Assembly (NCBI GenBank): GCA_015501585.1
Contig: JADNRY010000001.1
Location: forward strand, 868,001-932,000
DNA from: Rhodocollybia butyracea
Lineage: Eukaryota > Basidiomycota > Agaricomycetes > Agaricales > Omphalotaceae
DNA length: 64,000 nucleotides
Direction: 5' to 3'
Of the stretch, positions 56,477-64,000 are shown one piece after another (the stretch's first letter is position 1; each line of letters starts with the position of its first letter). The position numbers and the translations under genes were made by a program. The notes under the pieces were generated by a model that saw only the letters and a list, made by a program, of their open reading frames with translations, searched no databases and was not told where the DNA came from.

Positions 56477-57604
56477 ATGGCCAAACGAAAAGTGGCAAAA
56501 AATCCTGTCCCTACCACTACAGTCACACCAGATATTCACACTGTAGACAGCCCCGGCTCCTTCGAAATGGCCAATTTCTTCCCCTTCGCTCGTTACATCA
56601 GCGTCGTCGGTGTTAATTCTAGTTTGATGGTCTTCGTCGGGCTGTTCCTACCACGTTCTACGACGCTCCTTGAAATTTCCGACTCCCTTGCATCTCCTGC
56701 TCAAACATCGCGTGACAGGCCTCAACATTCATTCCTAGAACCTCTAACCAGAAGTCCTGTGTCAACACTCACTTATATTTCCCTAGGAGTGATTGTCCTT
56801 CAGGCTTGGTGGAGTGGATGGGTCCGGTATTGGTGGATTGATTATTCTCTACGAGGTACTCGAGATGACAAGAAAATGCAAAAACGAGATCTAGAAAGAA
56901 AAAAACTGGGAGTAAGAAGATGTATAATACGTCCATGAAATTCCGTTTGACGTCTTTGGTAGCAACTCGGACGTGCTTGGCTCTTTTCCCTAGCGGCCTC
57001 GGCCGTGCTCCACGCCATTCTAGTGATCCTTGGTGCTCCCCTGACTAGGTAAGGTCCTATTCACAGCATTTCCTGTGTCGTTTTTGACTCGTATCCAGTC
57101 ACGTACCACAGACTTACCTCCTCGCTCTCATTCTTGCGGTCCTGACTGTATTCCCTCCTGCTTACACTATTGGAATCCCTTCTTTTTCTTCCAACACTGA
57201 AAGTTTATTGGTCAGACTAACTTGGACAAGATTGTTCGCTGAATTCCAGTGCGTCCCTTGTGATTTCATCACCTCATTGCAATGGACCTCACCATTCTTA
57301 CAGGGTACGCAGTCCTATTGAAAGGGCCATAGTGTACCCAGCTGTAGGTACACTCCTTGGTAGCTGGCTTGGAGCTATTCCCATTGCTCTTGACTGGGAT
57401 CGACCTTGGCAAGTTAGTAGCCTTCTACTCTGCATCTCCGACGCATGATGATGATGATTTCCTCTTCAGTCATGGCCTCTAACTCCCACCTATGGAGCTC
57501 TCATTGGTTATATCATTTCATCAATGGCCGCTCTTACTGTCAGTGGCATAGAAGCGCTTGCTCAGGAGCATTTGCACTCCTTGAGAGATAATCAACAGAG
57601 TTAG
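56477..57604 (+). CDS. GPI11: GPI ethanolamine-phosphate transfer factor PIG-F/Gpi11
   Basis: Five exons: 56477..56911, 56963..57048, 57099..57248, 57304..57412, 57470..57604; 304 aa, frame kept throughout. PIG-F is a polytopic ER membrane protein that partners GPI7/GPI13-type enzymes in adding ethanolamine phosphate to GPI anchors. Hydrophobic segments: [94 protein letters not shown], and [15 protein letters not shown]. Family signatures are [20 protein letters not shown] and [13 protein letters not shown]. It ends only 80 bp from the end of the convergent phosphatase gene, so the 3' untranslated regions probably overlap. Confidence 0.92.
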
Positions 57605-57683
57605 CTCAGTCATTGTACATCAGAACTATCATCTATTATCATTATTCTTATCAGGTTAAGTCTAACTTGAGTTTTCTATTGAC

Positions 57684-58921
57684 TTATAAGAACGACTCCG
57701 TCGCTGAACGAAAATCTCCAATTGAAGCGGTGATAAAGTCGGGAACAATCTTGGATGCATTCGGGCCTGTGACCTCGCTTTCGGAGGTGATACCTATATC
57801 CCCATCAGAGCTTGTACCATATTACACCGTCGAGATAGATACCTGTCAGGACCAATAATGTCGATACTCCTCCGGCCTGTCCAAACAGGATGTCTGTATT
57901 CAGTCTGTCACCAACCATAATGGTGCTAGATGGATTGAAATGGACTCTTTGGAAAATCAGACAAGATATGAAGATCGATGACTGATGTACGAACTTGGCC
58001 TTGATACAATCTAACATTGTTTTCGCCGGTTTTCCAATACTAATGGGATCTTTTCCAAGGGCATAGCGCAGAGGTGCACTTACTGCGCCTGCACCAGGAA
58101 GGAGTCCATGTGCACTAGGATACGTGCTGTCTTCATTTGTAACAATGAACCGACAGCCCGGATTGCGTGTAAGATATTGAAACGCTTTGGATAGTTTCGT
58201 GTAGTTGATTGAAGTATCTAGGCCGCACACCACTGCCGCCACACTTGGGTCCAAAGTAAATGTTTCCAGAGAAAAAGGCTCGAGAGTCTTGTCAGCTGGA
58301 TCCTAGAACAAACCAATCATAAATTACCGGGGAACGGAATCAAGTGTTCAAGCTTCAGAATTGAAGGTGACTTACAGTGCCCCCGACGTATGCAACACCT
58401 TCGTCACGCAGCTCTTCTTCTAAGCCTGCCATTCCAATGACATAGACTTTCTTGTCTTGGGGGAGATTCATCACAGAGGAAATATATACAGCAGTTGCAT
58501 ACGCAGATCCATAGATTTCATCCTAGGAAACCATGGGTTTTTCATTAGCAGCCTTGCCATTAGCACTCAATGCAGTGGCGATATGGATGGGAAGATAGAA
58601 GAACAGATTGGAAGATGGAAGTATGGGCTCTCACCACATGCGCTTCAACTCCCAACTGGTCGAATTTGGTCTTGTAACTTCTCCTGGATTTAGTAGCGTT
58701 GTTTGTGACGAACAAAACCTTCTTCTCTAGAGTGGTTTGAGTCAAGAGGTTACGACGATCATGATTGACTGACTGCGTTCACGGAGTAGGTGTAAAACCT
58801 GGATCGCACCATCGATGAGCTTGTCGCCTTGCCACAGCACGCCATCACAGTCAAACATCCAAGTTTCATACTTGTCAATAATCTGTGAGAAGTCGTTGGA
58901 TGTAGACAGACGAACACTCAT
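57684..58921 (-). CDS. PHO13-type HAD phosphatase (4-nitrophenylphosphatase / phosphoglycolate phosphatase)
   Basis: About six exons from MSVRLSTSNDFSQIID (58921) to a stop at 57684, about 300 aa. HAD motifs: motif I MFDCDGVLWQGD (nucleophile DxD), motif II FVTNNATKSRRSY, the cap segment AYVGGTDPADKTLEPFS, VVCGLDTSINYTKL, FIVTNEDSTYPS, lysine motif III in GKPAKTMLDCIKAKF, and motif IV MVGDRLNTDILFG. It ends GDFRSATESFL. Family members dephosphorylate toxic side products such as 2-phosphoglycolate or 4-phosphoerythronate; the cytosolic repair role is inferred. An upstream in-frame Met (MAYHFVK) is possible, but MSVRL is closer to family lengths. Divergent from ERG2. Confidence 0.9.
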
Positions 58922-59465
58922 TTTAACGAAGTGGTAGGCCAAAAAGATAATATTAAAAGATTAGATTACAACTTCACATTTTACCACGGTGTGAATACTC
59001 TCTTGCGACTGGAAAATGGCGCATTAAATCATTTATACTTGCAGCTGTGTAGATGTAGTATACAACCGCATCCTGTACAGCGTATTGCTGCTGAAAGAGG
59101 CAACCCTTCTAATTAAATCGACTCCGACTCGACAGACTAATCCTCAGGATCGCCTCTCGGGGTAGCTGGGCAGTACGCAGTAGTACAGAGTAGTTTAGTA
59201 CTCAGTAGTACTCGTCCTTAGCGCTTCGAGTAGGGGTAGTAGGTACCGCGAGGGAGCAGCCGGACTAGTAATATTTAGGATAAGACAACCCCATTATTAA
59301 ATATTAGGCCATAGGTCCATTGAGGACTATCATTTTACTATCGTTCGTTTTTATAATTAAAGATTTAATATGCATCGTTCGATTCCGAATTTTCTGCTAT
59401 GTATATATTTCCAGTAGAATCCTGGTCACACTGGTGGAATATTAGCTAGATCTACTGTTCCGAAT
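58922..59465. promoter_or_regulatory. Divergent promoter region of the PHO13-type and ERG2 genes
   Basis: About 540 bp without a gene. It contains a short stuttering agtagtac/cagtagta repeat tract near 59170-59215. No TATA box was identified with confidence. Confidence 0.4.
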
Positions 59466-60293
59466 ATGGCCTCTAACTCGAAGGACAAACCTAAATCTGC
59501 ACGAGCAGCACATTCGGGCTTGACTCACCCAAAGCTTTGGATCTCTCGCCTACTGTTAGCTCTACTGTTTGTGGCGACGTGTAAATGGGTTGACACTATC
59601 AAGGTGGGCTTCAAAATTCCAACTCGATATATATAGTATCAATCGGTTATTGTAGGAGCGGTGGTACGTTCTTGACCCTCGGAGCCTCCACGAATTAGCC
59701 CAGGCCGCGATAGCAGCGTCCTCTCCAAATGACACGGCTGGAATGATTGATCATATCCTTACGAATCTCACCGCTACGTACCCCTCTACCAAGCTTGCTC
59801 TCAACACAAACTCCAACGAGTGGGTGTTCAACAATGCCGGAGGTGCTATGGGCGCAATGTATATCATACATGCCAGTATAACGGAATACTTATTTATCTT
59901 TGGGACTCCACTGGGAACAGAGGGACACACTGGTCGTCATACTGTTGACGACTACTTCCACATCCTCATCGGGGAGCAATGGGCTTTTAGCCCCGGGCAG
60001 TTGGAGATGGAACGTTACGTCCCTGGCAGCGTTCATCACCTTCCAAGGGGGGCTGCGAAGCAGTACAAGATGCATGAAGGATGCTTTGCTCTAGAATATG
60101 CTCGAGGTTCGTGCCAGCGTCATGAAAATAGCGCATAGAAGCCTGATTGTCTTTGTCAGGATGGATCCCTCTTATGCTTCCGTTTGGTTTTGCTGACGGC
60201 TTCACTTCGACATTGGACCTCCCTACCTTATATCGCACAGTCTGGATCGCTGTTCGCGAAACCTCCCGCAATTTGTTTGTTGGAAAAATATAA
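59466..60293 (+). CDS. ERG2: C-8 sterol isomerase ERG2 (sigma-1 receptor family)
   Basis: Three exons: 59466..59603, 59656..60106, 60160..60293; 240 aa. ERG2 moves the 8,9 double bond of fecosterol to 7,8 in ergosterol synthesis at the ER membrane. Visible features: an N-terminal membrane anchor (KLWISRLLLALLFVATCKWV), then WVFNNAGGAMGAMYIIHASI, EYLFIFGTPLGTEGHTGRHT, DDYFHILIGEQWAFSPGQLE, the cupin-like core with the acidic residues typical of the sigma-1/ERG2 fold, GCFALEYARGWIPLMLPFG and TLDLPTLYRTVWIAVRETSR. Length suits the family (about 220-240 aa). It ends 65 bp from the stop of the convergent F-box gene. Confidence 0.94.
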
Positions 60294-60357
60294 AAATAAC
60301 ATAACGATAGCTAGTAACTATATGGTCTGGATCATCTATAGCAAAGAATTTTCGACT

Positions 60358-61767
60358 TTAGTAGCAAACCACCACTTGACTGCACTCTTCATTTAAACAG
60401 GTATGAACATCAACAACAATCCAACGCACTTCCATTGCGTCCAGGGGAGCATCATCTTGACCCCGACTCTCCTGGGACTTTGTTGCTTGAAGCCATCGCA
60501 TGATGGGGTGAAACGCAGTGCATCTGTCCTCTTGGAAGGTGAGGGTCTTCAATGAATCCAAGGACTCCAGAAGATTGGAAACTATTTCATCTGGCACAGT
60601 AAGGGTATCACGGAGCGTGAGTTTCTTTAGAGCAAACGAAGACCGAGTACGCAGGTGGACCAACGCTTGGTATAAAGTGTGGTCATCCGATTCTTCAAAT
60701 CCTTGAACCTCCAGAACCTCGAGCGAAGGCAGTGTCAAGAAATCGAAAAGATTTGCTGCATCCTGACAGAGTGCCGAGATCGTCAAGCTGGAGAGTCGTT
60801 TCAGCGTCAGAGCCGTCGCCATATATTCGGATTCAAGATTCAAAGGTAAATTGAGCGTCAAAAAAACGAGGTTATCCGAAAACAAACGCAAAAAGCGAGT
60901 ACCGCGACTCAACGAAGAGTAAGTGCCTCCGTCGACGATCAAGCGAACGACTTGGGCATAAGGTATGAGATCCGGGAACTGAAAGTCGGAGCGGTTTCGA
61001 AGAGCGAGGTTCGCGCCATGCGAGACACCAACAGCAACTGAATGCAACAGCGGTGTTGCCGCAAAGACAGTCAAAGGCATTAAACGCGCGTATGCCTTGA
61101 GAGAAGTTTTCGTTATTTGACAGATGTGGAAGTCCACATGTTCTAGAAGCGGAGCGTCAGGAAATCGACATGCGAGCAAAGGTATGAAGGGTTGAAGAGG
61201 GGCAGCCAGCTTAAGACTACGCCAGCGGTGCATAAAAGGAATGGTGGACTCTATCAATCTCTTTACATGGTTCCGACCTCCTTTGCCTTTGGGTATAGAT
61301 ATATTGATTTCCAAAGGTAATGATTCACCACTGCGCATGAGCCAGGCAGTAGCGAGCTCTGCGTGATGGGGACAATTTCCTGTCTTGACATGAATCGTAA
61401 GCTCTACCCAGAGATGATGCATGCTGTGAGCCACCGCGCGCCAGTGAGAGCTCAATTGAGTGAGAAGGAGCTGTGGAGGACAACTTCTAAAGCGAGGGGT
61501 CGGTTGGTAAGATCGACCATGCCAGTACTCCGACTTAGAGCCATAGTAGTACTGAGCACCACAGAAAATGAGAAAGATCTCTGAAATGAGCTCCAGGGGA
61601 AGGCGGTTGAAGGGTCCAGGCTGTGTTATAGAAAGCATCGAGATGGGACAATAGAAACAGGCGCGATGACGAGTAATGGCAGAACGGCGATAGAGAAACT
61701 GTTGAAGTTGGTTCATCGCTTCTGCCAGTGTATAAATACGATCCGAAAGTCCAAGCAAGGGGTCCAA
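60358..61767 (-). CDS. F-box protein with leucine-rich C-terminal region
   Basis: Single open exon of 469 codons, start MDPLLGLSDRIYTLAEAMNQ at 61767. The F-box is FNRLPLELISEIFLIFCGAQ followed by QLLLTQLSSHWRAVAHSMHH, LWVELTIHVKTG. The rest is a loose leucine-rich pattern (LEHVDFHICQI, VRLIVDGGTYSSL, LKRLSSLTISALCQ, LPSLEVLEVQGFEES, LKKLTLRD), typical of the expanded agaricomycete F-box families. It would act as a substrate receptor of an SCF ligase; target unknown. An upstream exon cannot be excluded because the frame begins close to a 55-bp tandem repeat. Confidence 0.83.
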   Translation of the reverse strand: MDPLLGLSDRIYTLAEAMNQLQQFLYRRSAITRHRACFYCPISMLSITQPGPFNRLPLELISEIFLIFCGAQYYYGSKSEYWHGRSYQPTPRFRSCPPQLLLTQLSSHWRAVAHSMHHLWVELTIHVKTGNCPHHAELATAWLMRSGESLPLEINISIPKGKGGRNHVKRLIESTIPFMHRWRSLKLAAPLQPFIPLLACRFPDAPLLEHVDFHICQITKTSLKAYARLMPLTVFAATPLLHSVAVGVSHGANLALRNRSDFQFPDLIPYAQVVRLIVDGGTYSSLSRGTRFLRLFSDNLVFLTLNLPLNLESEYMATALTLKRLSSLTISALCQDAANLFDFLTLPSLEVLEVQGFEESDDHTLYQALVHLRTRSSFALKKLTLRDTLTVPDEIVSNLLESLDSLKTLTFQEDRCTAFHPIMRWLQATKSQESRGQDDAPLDAMEVRWIVVDVHTCLNEECSQVVVCY

Positions 61768-61871
61768 AGGATCGGCCCAAGCTGGTATATTGTCTGTGAC
61801 AATAACCTAGACAAAGGTCCAAGTATCGGCCCAAGCTGGTGTATTGTCCGTGACAATAGCCTAGAGAACTC
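61762..61871. repeat. 55-bp tandem duplication upstream of the F-box gene
   Basis: Two copies of gtccaa...atcggcccaagctggt followed by (a/g)tattgtc(t/c)gtgacaata(a/g)cctag, at 61762-61816 and 61817-61871. They abut the start codon of the minus-strand F-box gene, so they lie in its leader or promoter. Confidence 0.85.
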
Positions 61872-62695
61872 GTGTCAACCCGAGTGTCGGGACAAACTGG
61901 GGAAAGAGCTCACCAGAGGATGATCCTCTGATAGAGGGAGTTCGATTGCGCAATATTTCTTGCTTGCGACCCTGGGGGTGGAGAGAAGCCTGTTTCTTCT
62001 TTCGACCTGAGGAGTGAACAAACTGAACAAACATGTCAGCATTCGGATAGAGAGTAGAAGAGTGTAGAAGAGTGCACTACTCACTTGACTATTAGACCAA
62101 TGTAAACCACATATATTCTGACTCCGTTTCACATTTATTTGTTTCTTTACCATATGCTTTTGTGAGGTCCAACTAAAACTCATATATATGCTTTCACGCA
62201 TAGGTCAGAAAAAAATTGCATAGAAAAACTATGGGGCGATGATGATGATGTCGACTGAGAACTCACCAATCGAACAATGAATTATGAGGTGAAGGAGCGG
62301 AAACTGGAACTGAAGGAATTCTCATTCACTGGCATCGACGCATCCATCGCACAGCGAAGCTTCGCGTAGATCGAACTTCCTATAGGGCTACTGCCACCGA
62401 GCCATACTTGCGTGCATGCGCGAGATGAGACGAAATGAGCGAAGAATGTTGGATGTGCACTTTGAAATGAGTGGAAGTATATATATTCAAATATGCAATA
62501 TCGATACAGCGAGTCATAGAGTCATAGTAACCATAGGAAACGACAGGTGAAGGAAAGCACCCAAGCAAAGGAGAGACTCAGTTTACTACCAGTAATCCAG
62601 TGGTATCAACATCGAAAAGAAGAAAAATGTGGTATGGCGAAGCCGAAAAACGGAGGAGCGGTTTTTGTGTGAAGTGAGGGAGGCCGAATGAATGA
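61872..62695. other. Gene-free stretch between the F-box and CFEM genes
   Basis: About 800 bp with no supportable coding frame. It should hold the promoter of the F-box gene and the 3' flank of the CFEM gene, both on the minus strand. Confidence 0.45.
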
Positions 62696-63305
62696 TTATA
62701 GTGCTACAGCAGCGACGACGCCGAAAGCGATGGCGAACACGTTTACGCTGTGCGAGAGAGCACTGTTGGGGCTGGTAGTTGGTGAAGGCGACGAACTAGA
62801 GACAAAGATCAGAACAAGATAATAAAGCATGAAGGATAAACACCCACGTAGTCGTGGCCTGAGAACCTGTGGAAGCGGGTGTGTTCGTCGCGGAAACGGA
62901 AAAGTCAGATGTAGTCAAAGTCACACCCTACAGATGGACTAAATATCAGTGGCTACTTGTAAACAAAAATAAAAAGCACGTACGACTGCGAGACAAAGTT
63001 GTTCCGCCGCTTGGTTGGCCGTATTCAAGTCATTTCCGGTGCAGGAGTTCGCAATGCAGGTTGCGGTACTCGAGACGAAAGAAGGTAAATTGCAAAGGCA
63101 AGTATCATCGGAAGGATTGCAGTTTCCGGTTTGAGCAGTGGCTAGGCAAGGCTGAGAGCATGCTGGAAGAGCGGAATATTAGTGCGTTTATAACGATGCA
63201 TGCAGTGAAATACATACCAGGGAAGGTCAAGCTTTGACGAGGAAGTATCACAGCCCAAGAGGCAGAGAGTGCAGATACGGCAGAGAGGGCGGCGAAGAAC
63301 TTCAT
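62696..63305 (-). CDS. CFEM-domain, GPI-anchored secreted protein
   Basis: Four exons from MKFFAALSAVSALSASWAVI (63305) to a stop at 62696, about 148 aa. Order: signal peptide (about residues 1-20); CFEM domain with eight cysteines in the expected spacing (ACSQPCLATAQTGNC, DDTCLCNLPSFVSS, TATCIANSCTGNDL, AAEQLCLAV); Ser/Thr/Pro spacer (TSSPSPTTSPNSALS); hydrophobic C-terminus (VFAIAFGVVAAVAL) that serves as a GPI attachment signal. The Asp before the fourth cysteine (DDTC), which binds haem iron in Candida CFEM proteins, is present. Such proteins sit on the cell surface or wall; some take up haem and others act in surface interaction. Introns interrupt at P|ACSQ, AV|GVT and TT|SSP. Confidence 0.9.
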
Positions 63306-64000
63306 TTTTAATGGTGAGATGTATTCAAAAGGAGAAAGGTTGAAGGTCGAATATGCAAAGGTTTGCAATAAGTATAAAGGGAAAATAAACTCGAAGGAGA
63401 GTTGAGGACAAGTTGGAAGGAGATCTTCATTATTTATACTAGCGAGCTAACGGGGTTTCTGATGCTGGAAACAATGGTGCCTTGTGAAGGGACCGCCATT
63501 GTGCAAGAATAATGGGAGATACAAAAACGAGAACAAAGGGGTTTTTGCCATCAATTACATAAGCCATTTTTCCGTTTTCAGAAAAGAAACGAGTGTCCGT
63601 CTTGAGTACTTCAGTAGCGGGTTAATTACGTACACTAGCACACGCAAATGTCAAAAGATGGGACCCACAACCGCGAACGCGGCCGTTGAAAATGTACCTA
63701 CTGAGAAAAAATACATATGCAACGGCGGGGGATGTAATTCCAGCGGATAGGGATGTTCCAATGCTCTTCAAGTGCAAGGGTCACAGTATTTTAGGCATTT
63801 CATTCAAATCGGGACAGGAAAAATCTATGATACAGACAAATTGCAGGGCAGACTCGAAACGAAAAATGGTAAATACACAACATGGGGCTGGCAAAAAGTG
63901 ATAGCTTACCCATTACATACGCTAAACGACATCCACATACTCAGGCGCTGGATTCTGGCTAGCAGTATTTCCCTTTGGCGGTTTAATCACCAAATCTACT
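63306..64000. other. Window end, no supportable gene
   Basis: Upstream region of the CFEM gene, then about 500 bp of mixed sequence. Short frames on both strands (for example 63484-63750 +) lack family signals. A neighbouring gene may begin past the window edge. Confidence 0.4.

Overview
The window is nuclear DNA from a mushroom-forming basidiomycete (Agaricomycetes). Most genes are broken by short introns of about 45-60 bp with GT...AG ends. The gene content also fits: a clp1-like gene (clamp-cell development), a multi-exon DUF262 gene, a CFEM GPI-anchored protein, DM9/DUF3421 proteins and basidiomycete-style ATG1, ric8, ERG2 and GPI11. All exon structures were assembled by hand from splice signals and reading frame; no database search was run.

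Layout. 1-5.0 kb: a tandem ~2.5-kb duplication carrying two copies of an F-box-like gene (- strand). 5.3-7.8 kb: a GT32-type glycosyltransferase (+). 8.6-10.8 kb: a ten-exon gene of unknown function (-). 11.0-13.3 kb: a DUF262 protein (+). 13.6-16.5 kb: a second tandem duplication with two DM9 genes, the second broken. 16.9-19.3 kb: diverged tandem repeats. 19.8-23.2 kb: clp1-like and ric8 genes (+). 24.0-27.1 kb: ATG1 kinase (-). 28.0-29.0 kb: SFM1-type methyltransferase (-). 29.2-32.8 kb: two related four-helix membrane proteins, head to head. 33.1-35.2 kb: unknown acidic/Ser-rich protein. 35.6-37.8 kb: decayed m-AAA (FtsH-type) protease copy. 38.1-40.9 kb: Myb/SANT protein and a PBDC1-like protein (+). 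40.9-47.5 kb: about 6.6 kb without a recognisable gene. 47.5-48.7 kb: bZIP factor (+). 49.9-52.1 kb: unknown gene (-). 54.8-55.3 kb: 30-bp minisatellite. 56.5-60.3 kb: GPI11, PHO13-type phosphatase and ERG2. 60.4-61.8 kb: F-box protein (-). 62.7-63.3 kb: CFEM protein (-).

The named genes are mostly housekeeping (GPI anchor assembly, sterol isomerisation, autophagy, G-alpha chaperone/exchange, metabolite phosphatase) mixed with lineage-specific families that duplicate in place. No operon-like functional cluster or novel system is evident. The most consequential observation is that many otherwise well-preserved genes carry isolated one-base frame breaks, mostly in or beside homopolymers. Uncorrected sequencing or assembly indels are the simplest explanation, so broken frames here should not be read as pseudogenes without checking reads.
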